35,040 nucleotides of DNA. Source: CADEED01 sp039930985. Lineage in GTDB: Bacteria; Pseudomonadota; Gammaproteobacteria; Steroidobacterales; Steroidobacteraceae. Location: the NCBI GenBank assembly GCA_039930985.1, contig JBDTSV010000138.1:1-35040 (forward strand). The letters are read 5' to 3'. The notes under the pieces are model-generated. The model saw only the letters and a list, made by a program, of their open reading frames with translations, did no database searches and was not told the DNA's origin. Positions 1 through 10,175 of this stretch are shown here, piece by piece; the stretch's first letter is position 1; the number at the start of each line of letters is the position of its first letter. Position numbers and translations under genes: made by a program.

Positions 1-197
1 CCACGCCCTGCACCAGCTTGGCCCACTTCCACTTGCGCATGGCCGGATGGGCCGTGGCCCCTGCATTTGCAGGGTTTCTGATGACGGGCACGTCGCTGGC
101 CGCGCCGCTCGTGGTGGGCGCGGCTCTCAAGATTCTCTACGACATCGTGCTGTGGCGCGCCTTCCGGACGCTCCGTCCGCCCGAGGAAATGGGCTGA
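1..197 (+). CDS. MFS transporter, C-terminal end (partial)
   Basis: The frame that ends at the TGA at 195-197 is open from the window edge and gives about 64 residues. They include two hydrophobic stretches (around WAVAPAFAGFLM and SLAAPLVVGAAL) followed by a short cytoplasmic tail ending in RPPEE plus three residues. This pattern of two last membrane helices, a KILYD segment and a terminal RPPEE tail is what I recall from the end of a subfamily of major facilitator superfamily drug/sugar permeases. The substrate cannot be told from this piece. The start lies outside the window. Confidence 0.6.
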   Translation, partial: TPCTSLAHFHLRMAGWAVAPAFAGFLMTGTSLAAPLVVGAALKILYDIVLWRAFRTLRPPEEMG

Positions 198-241
198 GAT
201 TCTGATAGACAAGCCGTTGCCCCAATGCCACTGTTACCGCA

Positions 242-622
242 ATGAATGCCGAACTCGCAAGACAGCCCAATCCCGTAGAGCAGGCGCGCAACCTGCTGCG
301 CACTATCTTCAAATACGAGCAAGCCCGTGATCCGCGCGGCACCGACACCGGCTCGCTGGAACGCATGCTCGGCCACCTGCACAACATCGAGAAATCGGTG
401 ACCACCTCCATGCAGGATCACGTCAACGCTTCCAAGCGCCTCAAGGATTTCGCGGAGACACTGGAGCGCATGAAAGAGCGGCTGTCGGGGGCACCGCACG
501 AAGATCAGGGCAGCCAGATCGCCGCGCTCATCGTGGTGCTACGCAAGGCCAGCGTCGAACTCGGCACCGCCGGGGCACCGCCCGCGTGGGCCAGCTCGGA
601 GCCGAAACGCCCCACCACCTGA
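242..622 (+). CDS. Hypothetical helical protein, 126 aa
   Basis: I do not recognise this family. The product is 126 residues, soluble, with no signal peptide or membrane segment. It is rich in Arg, Glu, Lys and Gln and is probably mostly helical (residues 10-30 and 45-110), ending in a Pro/Ala-rich tail of about 18 residues. The composition is protein-like and the gene follows the transporter by 44 bases on the same strand, so it may be co-transcribed. No clear ribosome binding site precedes the ATG at 242. A shorter antisense frame (137-499) overlaps it and is judged a shadow. Confidence 0.55.
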   Translation: MNAELARQPNPVEQARNLLRTIFKYEQARDPRGTDTGSLERMLGHLHNIEKSVTTSMQDHVNASKRLKDFAETLERMKERLSGAPHEDQGSQIAALIVVLRKASVELGTAGAPPAWASSEPKRPTT

Positions 623-632
623 TGGGTGCTAG

Positions 633-842
633 TTAGGTTCGTTTTCCTTTCGGAAACGAAATGATCCGGGCGGACGACGTGCCGCCGGTGCTCCAGATCT
701 TGATCGACCCCGCATCGCGGTTATGGCACTGCGAGCAGCGCCAGCGTGCCTCGGGCGGCAAGGGCAGAAACTCCACTTCACGTTGCCCTTTGTGGCCGCA
801 CCGGCGGCACTCGATGAAGACGGTGGTCGATCCCCTGGCCAT
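633..842 (-). CDS. Small zinc-ribbon protein, 69 aa
   Basis: The 69-residue product carries two C-x2-C knuckles, CRRC near residues 13-16 and CSQC near residues 36-39, about 20 residues apart. This is the usual layout of a small zinc ribbon. The rest is basic and ends in KGKRT. There is no signal peptide, so it is expected in the cytoplasm, perhaps binding nucleic acid or a protein partner; the role is unknown. It is convergent with the gene ending at 622 and divergent from the DUF748 gene. Its ATG is preceded by TATGCT only 6 bases upstream and no Shine-Dalgarno, suggesting a leaderless start. A plus-strand frame over the same bases would only extend the DUF748 protein with unlikely sequence. 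Confidence 0.65.
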   Translation of the reverse strand: MARGSTTVFIECRRCGHKGQREVEFLPLPPEARWRCSQCHNRDAGSIKIWSTGGTSSARIISFPKGKRT

Positions 843-848
843 AGCCCA

Positions 849-854
849 AGCATA
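849..854 (-). promoter_or_regulatory. -10-like hexamer for a leaderless start (zinc ribbon)
   Basis: On the minus strand TATGCT is followed by six bases and then the ATG at 842. At the normal spacing between a -10 box and the transcription start, the RNA would begin at or next to the A of the ATG. I see no good -35 box. Confidence 0.4.
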
Positions 855-914
855 TTTCGCAGTGCGGCATCCTCAGCAAGGGCGCCTTTCCAGCACTGTA
901 TGAACCGGATTCGC

Positions 915-920
915 TACAGT
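915..920 (+). promoter_or_regulatory. -10-like hexamer for a leaderless start (DUF748 gene)
   Basis: TACAGT is followed by the six bases CGGCGC and the ATG at 927. No ribosome binding site lies between. The spacing matches several other starts in this window and favours 927 over the in-frame ATGs at 900 and 939. Confidence 0.4.
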
Positions 921-926
921 CGGCGC

Positions 927-3854
927 ATGGCTGGTTTCATGAAGCTCACGCGCGCGCGAACCATCGTCGTGCTGGTCCTGGTCGCGCTGCTGGTGGGCTA
1001 TGCGCTGTTCGGCTTCTTCGGGGTGCCGCGCCTGCTTCGATCGCAGGCCGCCGATTTCGTCACGGCAAAATATCACCGCACAGTCGAGATCGGCGAGATC
1101 CAGTTCAACCCGTTCACGCTGGTGCTCGAAGTGCACGGGCTGTCGTTCCCGGATTCCGAAGGCCAGCCGCTGCTGGGATTCCGCGACCTGCTGGTGAATC
1201 TCAACCTGTCCTCGGTTTTTCGACTGGCGCCCAGTTTCGCGGCGATCGACCTCGACGAACCCTTCACCCGCGTGCTGATCCGCAAGGACGGCACGCTCAA
1301 TCTGGCCGAACTCGCGCAACCATTCGGCGCACCGGCACCGCCGCCGGCCGGGCCTGAAGAACCCCTGAGGTTACTCATCGATCGCCTGCGCGTAACGGCG
1401 GGCCGCATCGATTTCGAGGACCAGGCCCGCGCCACGGCGTTCCATACGCGCCTTGCGCCCATTGCGTTCGAGCTGCGCGACTTTGCGAGCGTCGGCAAGG
1501 CAGGCAACGCCTATGCATTGCGCGCGGCATCGGCAGCCGATGAACGTTTCTCGTGGAACGGCAGCTTCTCGCTGACGCCGTTCGCGTCGCGTGGCAATTT
1601 CGCCGTGAGCAACCTGCATGCCGCAACGCTCTGGTCCTATCTACGTGATGCGCTGGCCTTCGAAGTCACCGCCGGCATGATCGACCTGGACGGCGACTAC
1701 GAATTCGCGGCGCGTGAGTCGGAACTCAAACTGATCGTGAAGAACGTCAGCGTGGTCAATCTGGCGTTGAAAGGCGCGGCCTCGGCCGCGGACGACGTCA
1801 AGCTCGATCAATTGCAGGTGACCAACACGCGACTCGACCTGAAGCGCCGACGCGTGGAAATCGAGAAGGCAAGCCTGTCAGGCGCGGCGTTGCGCGCGCG
1901 CCGCGATGCGCGGGGACGCATCAACCTGTTGGCGCTCGGCGGCGCCGGGGAAGCCATGCCGGGACCTGCTACCTCCACGCCGGCAGCGACAGCAACGCCG
2001 GCGGCGCCACCGTGGGTGTTGGTGGCGCCGGATATCATCATCGGTGCTGCCAGCGTGGACGTCGAAGATTCGCTGGTAATGCCCGCCGCCACATTCAAGC
2101 TCGCGCCAATCGACGTGAAGATCGAAGGCTACAGCAACGCTCCGGGATCCCGGGTGCGGATCGATGCGAAGGTTGGAATCGATGGCGACTCAAAGGTGCT
2201 CGCCAAGGCCGAGGTGGTTCCGGACACGAATGCCGTTGCCGGCCACATCGATCTAACTGATTTCAAGCTGAAGTCACTGCAGCCCTACCTCGGCACCTAC
2301 ACGCAAATGACGTTGTCGAGCGGTGGGCTGACCGCCGGACTCGATGTGAAGCGCGCCGAACAGGGCGCATTGACCATCGCCGGCAACATCGATGTCGCCA
2401 GGCTGCACACCATCGACAACGCGCTGAAGCAGGAATTCGTCACCTGGGACCGGCTGCAAGTCTCGGGTCTCGAATATTCTTCGGACCCGGCGCGGCTACG
2501 CATCGCGACGGTCGTGGCCAATGCACCGTATGCGCGCCTCATCATCGCGGCTGATCAGACCATCAATGTCAGTAAAGTGCTGAGCGCGCCTTCGGGCAGC
2601 ATGCCGGCGCCGATTCAAACGCTCGAGGCCCAGCCGGGGACAAAAGCGGCCCAACCGCCACCGCTGCGCGTGAGCATCGGCGCGGTGCGCGTCGTCAACG
2701 GCGCCGCCAACTTCGCCGACTTCTGGATCCAGCCTAACTACGCTGTCAATCTGCAAAACATGAACGGCAGTGTGCTCGGGCTTTCCTCGGACCCCAAGTC
2801 ACGCGCCAGCGTAGAGCTCGAGGGCAAGGTCGATCGCTACGCGCCGGCGAAGATCTCCGGTGCCCTCAATCTCCTGGCGGCCGCGCTGTACACCGATCTC
2901 AAGGTGAGTTTCCAGGGCGTCGAGCTCACCTCGGTGACGCCGTACTCCGGGCGGTTCGCGGGCTACAAGATAGAGAAGGGCAAACTGTCGATCGACGTCG
3001 CCTACCTGGTCGAGAATCGCACGCTCACGGCGAAACAGCGTTTCGTCATCGACCAGTTGGAACTCGGTGAGCGCGTCGAGAGCACTGATGCGGTACACCT
3101 GCCGCTCAAACTGGCGGTGGCGCTGCTCAAGGATCGAAACGGCGTGATCGATATCGATCTGCCGATGACTGGCAGCCTCGACGACCCGCATTTTCGCATG
3201 GGGCCGCTGATCTGGAAGGCGTTCGTCGGTTTACTCACCAAAGCGGCCACCGCGCCATTCGCGCTGCTCGGCAGTCTGTTCGGTGGCGGCGAGACGATGA
3301 ACCAGATCGAGTTCGAGCCCGGCGAGGTGGCGCTCGATTCCGCGGCTCAACAAAAAATTGTCTCGATCGGCAGGGCGCTGACCGAGCGGCCCGCGCTGCA
3401 GCTGGAAATACCCACCGCGTATTCGCCCGGGCTCGATCGCGCCGCGCTCTCGACGCGTCAGCTGACGACCACGCTGCGCGCGCTTCCGAAGGCCGACGAT
3501 GCTGCGCTCGCCGACCCGGCGCGGCGTTTCGACTTACTACTGGCGCAATATCAGCTGGATTTCGGCCGCGCGGCGTTGCCGCCAGCCGCGCTCGCGCTGA
3601 ATGGCGTGCGCAGGAACGCGCGCGATCCTGCGGCTTATGCGCCGGCGATTGCGGAGCTGGAGCAGGCGATCGGTGGGAAACACCTGGTCACGGATCGTGA
3701 CCTCGAGGCGCTGGGTCAGACGCGCGCGCGGGCCATCCAGGATGCGCTGCTGAGTGCGGGCGGTCTCGACGCCGCGCGCGTTTTCATACTGGGCGCCAAT
3801 CCGTCGGCGCCCGCCGAGAACAAGAAGGTACGGCTCGAACTCAGTTTGAAGTGA
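927..3854 (+). CDS. DUF748 (AsmA-like) envelope protein, 975 aa
   Basis: A large cell-envelope protein with one N-terminal membrane anchor (about residues 12-33) and a long periplasmic part made of repeated beta-rich segments. These include the signature just after the anchor (a PxxTLVLEVHGLSF-like stretch and a DLLVNL stretch) that marks DUF748 proteins. DUF748 belongs to the AsmA-like/bridge-type proteins at the inner membrane; a role in outer-membrane lipid or protein homeostasis is known for relatives and is only inferred here. A Pro/Ala-rich linker lies near residues 345-370. The last 180 residues (after the GGGE motif) form a separate C-terminal region usual for the family. The open frame continues upstream to 723, but that part overlaps the zinc-ribbon gene and lacks family likeness, so the ATG at 927 was chosen. 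Confidence 0.85.
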   Translation: MAGFMKLTRARTIVVLVLVALLVGYALFGFFGVPRLLRSQAADFVTAKYHRTVEIGEIQFNPFTLVLEVHGLSFPDSEGQPLLGFRDLLVNLNLSSVFRLAPSFAAIDLDEPFTRVLIRKDGTLNLAELAQPFGAPAPPPAGPEEPLRLLIDRLRVTAGRIDFEDQARATAFHTRLAPIAFELRDFASVGKAGNAYALRAASAADERFSWNGSFSLTPFASRGNFAVSNLHAATLWSYLRDALAFEVTAGMIDLDGDYEFAARESELKLIVKNVSVVNLALKGAASAADDVKLDQLQVTNTRLDLKRRRVEIEKASLSGAALRARRDARGRINLLALGGAGEAMPGPATSTPAATATPAAPPWVLVAPDIIIGAASVDVEDSLVMPAATFKLAPIDVKIEGYSNAPGSRVRIDAKVGIDGDSKVLAKAEVVPDTNAVAGHIDLTDFKLKSLQPYLGTYTQMTLSSGGLTAGLDVKRAEQGALTIAGNIDVARLHTIDNALKQEFVTWDRLQVSGLEYSSDPARLRIATVVANAPYARLIIAADQTINVSKVLSAPSGSMPAPIQTLEAQPGTKAAQPPPLRVSIGAVRVVNGAANFADFWIQPNYAVNLQNMNGSVLGLSSDPKSRASVELEGKVDRYAPAKISGALNLLAAALYTDLKVSFQGVELTSVTPYSGRFAGYKIEKGKLSIDVAYLVENRTLTAKQRFVIDQLELGERVESTDAVHLPLKLAVALLKDRNGVIDIDLPMTGSLDDPHFRMGPLIWKAFVGLLTKAATAPFALLGSLFGGGETMNQIEFEPGEVALDSAAQQKIVSIGRALTERPALQLEIPTAYSPGLDRAALSTRQLTTTLRALPKADDAALADPARRFDLLLAQYQLDFGRAALPPAALALNGVRRNARDPAAYAPAIAELEQAIGGKHLVTDRDLEALGQTRARAIQDALLSAGGLDAARVFILGANPSAPAENKKVRLELSLK

Positions 3855-3872
3855 GTCCGAGCCGTCGAATCT

Positions 3873-3992
3873 TCAGGGCCGCTGCAGGAAAGAACGCTCA
3901 GCCTTCTTGGCCTTCTTCGCCGCACGCTTCTCGTCGAAGCTCTTGGCGGCCTTCTTCTTGCTGCTCTTTTTCTGGTCCATGCCCTTGCTCAT
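3873..3992 (-). CDS. Very small lysine-rich protein, 39 aa
   Basis: A 39-residue product with about a third lysine, arranged in runs (KKSSKKK, KRAAKKAKKAE). The ATG at 3992 has a GGAG ribosome binding site about 9 bases upstream (TGGAGCGACCGTT before ATG). An alternative ATG is codon 5. Such strongly basic mini-proteins are common in proteobacteria and are likely nucleic-acid-associated, but no function is known to me. It lies tail to tail with the DUF748 gene (18-base gap). Confidence 0.55.
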   Translation of the reverse strand: MSKGMDQKKSSKKKAAKSFDEKRAAKKAKKAERSFLQRP

Positions 3993-4064
3993 AACGGTCG
4001 CTCCAGTGTGAGAAGCCGCGAGCCTAGCAGCCAGCACGGCGGATTGGGAAGAATCGCCGCGCGC

Positions 4065-4778
4065 CTATTCGTCGAGCACCGTCGCGAAGCCGCCATAGAT
4101 CACGCGCTGGCCATCGAACGGCATTTTCATGCCCTTCATGCGCGGGTCTTCCATGGCTTTCTTCCAGCCGTCGTCGCGCGCCTGTTTCGACGGCCACTCG
4201 ATCCAGGAGTAGACGATCTTCTCATCGGGCTTCGCCTTCACCGCGCCTTTGAAGTCCGTGACCTTGCCGTCCGGCACATCGTCCGACCACGCATCGACAG
4301 TGCGAGTGGCTCCATATTCCTTGAGCACCGCCGCGTGCTTGTCCGCCATCTCGCGATATGCATCCTTGTTTGCGGCGGGAACGGGAGTGACGATGCCGTC
4401 GATGTAGGCGGGTTTCGAACTCTTGCCGCTGTCATTGATGGGCGCGAAGCCGCCGAAGATCATGCGCTTCCCGTCGAATGGCATCTGCGCGCCGAGCGCC
4501 TTCATTTGCGGGTCGTTCATGATTTTCTGGTTGGCCTTGTCACGCGTGGCCTTGTCGGGATATTCGAGCCAGGAAAACACGATGGTTTCATCGGGCCTGG
4601 CTTTCACCGCGCCTTTGAAATCCGTGACCTTGCCGTCGGGAACATCGTCGCCCCAGGTTTCAACCTGGCGCGTCGCGCCGAACTCCTTGAACATCGCCAC
4701 CGCATTCGCTGCATGCAGGCGGTACGCCTCTTTGTTCGCCGTGGGAACGGCAGCGACAAATCCATCGATGTAGGACAT
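4065..4778 (-). CDS. Tandem DUF1428 (YbaA-like) protein, 237 aa
   Basis: Two copies of the DUF1428 domain are joined in one chain: residues 1 to about 117 and about 122 to 237. Both copies carry YIDG near the start, DVPDGKVTDFKGAVKA in the middle, an FSW/YSW-plus-acidic strand and a MPFDG-x-R-x-I-x-GGF end. DUF1428 proteins are normally single-domain, about 117 residues, with a dimeric ferredoxin-like barrel; two copies in one chain would give the dimer intramolecularly. The biochemical role of the family is unknown. The ATG at 4778 has a GGAG box 8 bases upstream (AAGGAGAGACGCT). The frame runs on to 5009 but that part overlaps hutU. The domain copies are also very alike at the DNA level. 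Confidence 0.85.
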   Translation of the reverse strand: MSYIDGFVAAVPTANKEAYRLHAANAVAMFKEFGATRQVETWGDDVPDGKVTDFKGAVKARPDETIVFSWLEYPDKATRDKANQKIMNDPQMKALGAQMPFDGKRMIFGGFAPINDSGKSSKPAYIDGIVTPVPAANKDAYREMADKHAAVLKEYGATRTVDAWSDDVPDGKVTDFKGAVKAKPDEKIVYSWIEWPSKQARDDGWKKAMEDPRMKGMKMPFDGQRVIYGGFATVLDE

Positions 4779-4860
4779 AGCGTCTCTCCTTCGTTGCGTC
4801 TTAGGTAACGACGGTTCGATTGCACAGAAGCGGCGATGTTCCGCTGGCGTAGGAGGATGC

Positions 4861-6536
<1,676 letters not shown>

Positions 6537-6540
<4 letters not shown>

Positions 6541-7376
6541 TTGGGTTTTCCAGTCGCAAATTTCATGCAGGCGTCGAGAATGTCGCGCAGCGCCACGCGC
6601 AGAGTTGCGGCGTGCGCATCCTCGAGCGAGGCGGGCCAGTTGTGCTCATCGAGAGCGTCCTCGGGCTCGTGCAAATAGCCACGCATGGCAAGCTCCATTT
6701 GTATGGCATGAACGCCCGTGTCCGGCTTGCCGTAGTGACGAGTGATCCAGCCGCCGCGGAAGCGGCCATTGGCAACACTGGTGAAAGAAGATGCGGCGCA
6801 GATCTTCTCGACGGCAGCCGTCAGCGCCGGGGCACAGGTGGCGCCGTTGTTGGTACCGATGTTGAACTGCGGCAATTCACCTTCGAAGAGTCGCGGCACG
6901 CGCGAGCGAATGGAGTGCGCGTCGAAGAGCACCACGCGGCCGTGTCGCGCGCGCAACCGTTCCAGCTCGATTGCCAAGGTGACGTGATACGGATCGAAAT
7001 ATTTCTTGCGCCGCCATTCGATCTGCGCCGCATCCGGTTCGAGGCCGGTCTTGTAAAGGCGCTCGCCATCAAAGGTGTCGATGGGGCACAAGGAGGTGGT
7101 GGCCTGGCCGGGATACATCGTGGTGCCCGAGGGATCGCGGTTGACGTCGATCACCGTGCGCGACATCGAGCTACGCAACGTGGTGGCGCCCATCTCGTGA
7201 GCGAAGTCGTAGAGCACGTCCACCCAGTAGTCCGCGTCCTTGCGCGCCAGCCACGGCGAAACCAGGTTGGCTTCGATATCGGCGGGAATTTCAGTGCCGG
7301 TGTGCGGAAAGCTCACCACCAGCGGCGAATCGCCGTGATGCAGCGCCAACCAGTCGTGTTGCGCAGGAGCGCTCAT
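6537..7376 (-). CDS. hutG: N-formylglutamate deformylase
   Basis: Hydrolyses N-formylglutamate to glutamate and formate, the last step of the five-step histidine pathway. The 279-residue product has the family motifs SFPHTGTEIP (residues 22-31), RTVIDVNRDPSG and FDAHSIRSRVP, which hold the metal-binding and catalytic residues. The ATG at 7376 overlaps the hutI stop by 4 bases and lies just after GGAAAGG, so it is coupled to hutI; the longer frame to 7550 would run inside hutI and is rejected. Together with hutF on the other strand it shows that this organism uses the formylglutamate route, not the HutE/arginase-like formiminoglutamase route. Confidence 0.95.
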
Positions 7377-8578
7377 GCGCCTTTCCAGACGCGCGCGGTC
7401 AGCGGGCTGCGGCCGATTGCATTCACCAGTTCCGCCGGCCGCGCGACCTTCCAGATGGCGAGGTCGCATTGCTTGCCGGCCTCGAGCGTGCCGATGTTCG
7501 CCTGAAGTCCGAGCGCCTGCGCCGCGGCCCGCGTAACGCCGATGAAGCATTCGTCAACCGTCATGCGAAACAGCGTGGCCGCCATGTTCATGACCAGCAA
7601 TAGTGAGGTGAGCGGCGAGGTGCCGGGATTGCAGTCCGTGGCCAGTGCGATCGGGATGCGATGTTTGCGCAGCAGATCGATGGGCGGCATTTTCGTTTCT
7701 CTGAGGAAATAGAAGGCGCCGGGCAACAGTACCGCCGCGGTACCGGCCTCGGCCATCGCGGCAACGCCGCCTTCATCGACATGCTCGAGATGATCCGCCG
7801 ACATTGCGCGAAACGCAGCGGCGAGGGCGGCGCCCTGCATGTCGGACAGCTGCTCGGCATGGAGCTTCACGCGCAACCCCTGGATGGTGGCCGCGTTGAA
7901 CACGCGTTTGGTTTGCTCGCGCGAAAAGCCGATGTGTTCGCAGAAGGCATCGACGGCGTCCACCAGACCCTCGCGTACCAGCGCAGGCAGGGTGACGCCG
8001 CAAATTTCCGTGATGTAGTCATCCGCGCGGCCCGCAAATTCCGGCGGCACAGCGTGCGCGCCGAGAAAGGTTGTGCGGACACTCACGCGTCGTTCGTGTT
8101 CCAAGGCGCGCGCCGCGCGCAGTTGTTTGCGCTCATGCTCGAGCGACAGGCCGTAACCCGACTTGATCTCCACGGTGGTGACGCCTTCGGCCATCAGGGC
8201 GTCGAGGCGCGGCAGGGACTCGGCCACGAGTTGCGCTTCGGACGCGGCTCGCGTGGCGTTCACAGTCGCGAGAATTCCACCGCCATTTCGGGCTATCTGC
8301 TCGTAGGAGACGCCGTTCAGACGCTGCTCGAATTCCTGGGCGCGATTGCCGGCGTACACGAGGTGGGTGTGGCAGTCGATGAGGCCGGGCGTGATGAGCT
8401 GGCCGTGACAATCGATGGTATCGGCTGCGTCGACGGCCGGCGCCTCGCGCTCAGGACCCGCATAGACAATGAGGCCGTCGCGCGCGGCAACCAGACCGCC
8501 GTCGACCAGGCCCAGTCCTTCGCGGTCTGGCGCAAGCGTCGCGAGGTTCGCGTTTCGCCAGATGCGGTCGCAGTGCAT
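7373..8578 (-). CDS. hutI: Imidazolonepropionase
   Basis: Opens the ring of imidazolone-5-propionate to give formiminoglutamate, the third step of histidine degradation. The 401-residue amidohydrolase-fold protein has the metal-binding HTH at residues 70-72 in LIDCHTHLVYAGNRAQEF, the substrate region EIKSGYGL (137-144), a further metal histidine in KLHAEQ (His240) and the metal aspartate in ATDCNPGTSP (Asp315). It is the first gene of the operon with hutG and hutU. The ATG at 8578 was chosen by family start; a TATATG-like hexamer lies about 8 bases upstream. The 66 bases to the divergent small gene at 8645 must hold both promoters. Confidence 0.96.
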   Translation of the reverse strand: MHCDRIWRNANLATLAPDREGLGLVDGGLVAARDGLIVYAGPEREAPAVDAADTIDCHGQLITPGLIDCHTHLVYAGNRAQEFEQRLNGVSYEQIARNGGGILATVNATRAASEAQLVAESLPRLDALMAEGVTTVEIKSGYGLSLEHERKQLRAARALEHERRVSVRTTFLGAHAVPPEFAGRADDYITEICGVTLPALVREGLVDAVDAFCEHIGFSREQTKRVFNAATIQGLRVKLHAEQLSDMQGAALAAAFRAMSADHLEHVDEGGVAAMAEAGTAAVLLPGAFYFLRETKMPPIDLLRKHRIPIALATDCNPGTSPLTSLLLVMNMAATLFRMTVDECFIGVTRAAAQALGLQANIGTLEAGKQCDLAIWKVARPAELVNAIGRSPLTARVWKGA

Positions 8579-8632
8579 GGCGGAACCATATAGATGAGTC
8601 GTTCGGGCCGCCAGAGGGCTTGCACCTCCGCA

Positions 8633-8638
8633 TATACT
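8633..8638 (+). promoter_or_regulatory. -10-like hexamer for a leaderless start (small exported protein)
   Basis: TATACT, a near-consensus -10 box, is followed by GCGGCG and the ATG at 8645. There is no room for a ribosome binding site. A TTGCAC at 8620-8625 is too close to serve as its -35. The box could drive the small gene and hutF behind it. Confidence 0.4.
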
Positions 8639-8644
8639 GCGGCG

Positions 8645-8803
8645 ATGAAAGCCCTGGTCACGTTGATGTTGTTCGCGACACTGGCGGCCAGCGCGCCTTT
8701 GCCAGCCGCGATCAATCGACGGGGCCGCGTCCGCGTGCCGCTTGCCGGGCTCAATGGGGACTTCGTCGTCGACCGCGCCAGTCATTTCAAGCGAAAAAAA
8801 TAG
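8645..8803 (+). CDS. Small exported peptide, 52 aa, upstream of hutF
   Basis: The 52-residue product starts with a typical Sec signal peptide: Met-Lys, a hydrophobic core LVTLMLFATLAA and a likely cleavage after ASA or PAA around residue 18-23. About 30 basic residues follow, ending RKK. I do not recognise it. It begins right after a TATACT hexamer and its TAG stop is one base before the GTG chosen for hutF, so the two are probably read from one transcript. It may be a genuine small protein or an upstream reading frame affecting hutF. Confidence 0.4.
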   Translation: MKALVTLMLFATLAASAPLPAAINRRGRVRVPLAGLNGDFVVDRASHFKRKK

Positions 8804-8804
8804 A

Positions 8805-10175
8805 GTGGCGTTCCACTTCGCATCCGCGCTGTTACCGCAAGGCTGGGCGAAAAACGTGCGCGTGGAAGTCGCCGCGGGGCGGTTCGCCGCCGTCGAGTCC
8901 AACGCGCCGGCAGCGGCTGGCGATGAACACGTCGCGGTGGCGCTGCCGGGTGTGGGCAACGTGCACAGCCACGGATTTCAACGCGGCATGGCCGGGCTCA
9001 CGGAATATCGCGGACCCGCGGCGGACAACTTCTGGAGTTGGCGCACGCTCATGTATCGCTTCGTGGCGCGCATGACACCCGAAGACCTGGAAGCCATCAC
9101 GGCGCAGGCGTACATCGAAATGCTCGAGAGCGGTTTTACGCGCGTGGGCGAGTTCCACTACGTGCATCACGATCCGGACGGCAAGCCGTACCAGGATCCG
9201 GCTGAGACCGCGGTTCGCGTCGTCGCCGCGGCGCACAGCACCGGCATCGGTCTCACGCTGCTGCCGGTGTTCTACGCGCACGGCGGATTCGGCGGCGCCG
9301 TGCCCCACGAAGGTCAGCGCCGCTTCGTGACCACCGTCGACGGTTTCGCGCGTTTGTTAGACGCGGCGCGCGTGCAGGCGGCGCGGATTCCGGACGCCAT
9401 CGTCGGCGTGGCGCCGCATTCGTTGCGCGCCGTCACGCCAGGGGAGCTGGCGCAAGTCCTGGTACTGGCAGGCTCGGGTCCCGTGCATATCCACGCCGCC
9501 GAGCAAACCGGCGAAGTGGAGCAGTGCCTGGCCTGGTCGGGCGCGCGACCAGTGCAGTGGCTGCTCGATCACGCCGCCGTGAACAGTCACTGGTGCCTGG
9601 TGCATTCGACCCACCTGGATGACGGCGAAGCCACGCGGCTCGGGGCGAGTGGCGCGGTCGCGGGGCTGTGCCCCATCACCGAAGCGAATCTCGGCGACGG
9701 AATTTTCCCGGCCACGAAATACCTGGCCGGCGGCGGCGTGTTTGGCATCGGCACCGACTCGAACGTGTCGATCGCGGTGCGCGACGAACTGCGGCAACTG
9801 GAATACAGCCAGCGACTGCGCGACCGCGCGCGCAATGTCGTCGGAACCGGCGACGCGCGCTCCACGGGTCGCATGCTGTTCGATGGCGCGGTGGCCGGCG
9901 GGGCGCGCGCGCTCGGCATTCGTGCTCAAGGCGGGGCCGGCATCGCGGCGGGCGAGTCCGCGGATTTCATCTCGCTGTCGCCCGAGGCTCCCGCGCTCGC
10001 ATGGCGCGAGCGCGATGCACTGCTCGACAGCTTCATTTTCTCCGGCGGCAAGGATTGCATCGATGGCGTCTGGCGCGCCGGCCGCAAGCTGGTTTCGCAA
10101 GGCAGACATCACGCGCGTGACGAATTTTCCGCGCGGTATCAGGGCGTGCTGCGGCGTCTTCTGACCCAGTACTAA
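8805..10175 (+). CDS. hutF: Formimidoylglutamate deiminase
   Basis: Removes ammonia from N-formimidoylglutamate to give N-formylglutamate, the substrate of HutG. It is an amidohydrolase-superfamily protein of 456 residues from the GTG at 8805. Metal ligands are visible as HSH in LPGVGNVHSHGFQRGMAGL (His54 and His56), HIHAAEQTGEVEQC, and the aspartate in FGIGTDSNVSI. The family is expected to begin with a short strand before ALLPQGWA, which fits GTG 8805; the longer frame to 8742 overlaps the small exported peptide and adds unlikely sequence. It is divergent from hutI-hutG-hutU. hutH (histidine ammonia-lyase) and a HutC-type regulator are not in the window. Confidence 0.94.
   Translation: MAFHFASALLPQGWAKNVRVEVAAGRFAAVESNAPAAAGDEHVAVALPGVGNVHSHGFQRGMAGLTEYRGPAADNFWSWRTLMYRFVARMTPEDLEAITAQAYIEMLESGFTRVGEFHYVHHDPDGKPYQDPAETAVRVVAAAHSTGIGLTLLPVFYAHGGFGGAVPHEGQRRFVTTVDGFARLLDAARVQAARIPDAIVGVAPHSLRAVTPGELAQVLVLAGSGPVHIHAAEQTGEVEQCLAWSGARPVQWLLDHAAVNSHWCLVHSTHLDDGEATRLGASGAVAGLCPITEANLGDGIFPATKYLAGGGVFGIGTDSNVSIAVRDELRQLEYSQRLRDRARNVVGTGDARSTGRMLFDGAVAGGARALGIRAQGGAGIAAGESADFISLSPEAPALAWRERDALLDSFIFSGGKDCIDGVWRAGRKLVSQGRHHARDEFSARYQGVLRRLLTQY

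Noticed and set aside
137..499. Minus-strand frame of 120 codons at the left end
   Set aside because: It overlaps both the MFS gene end and the 126-residue gene; low likelihood composition; typical high-GC shadow.
723..926. Upstream extension of the DUF748 frame
   Set aside because: It overlaps the zinc-ribbon gene on the other strand, has no family likeness and the membrane anchor begins right after the ATG at 927.
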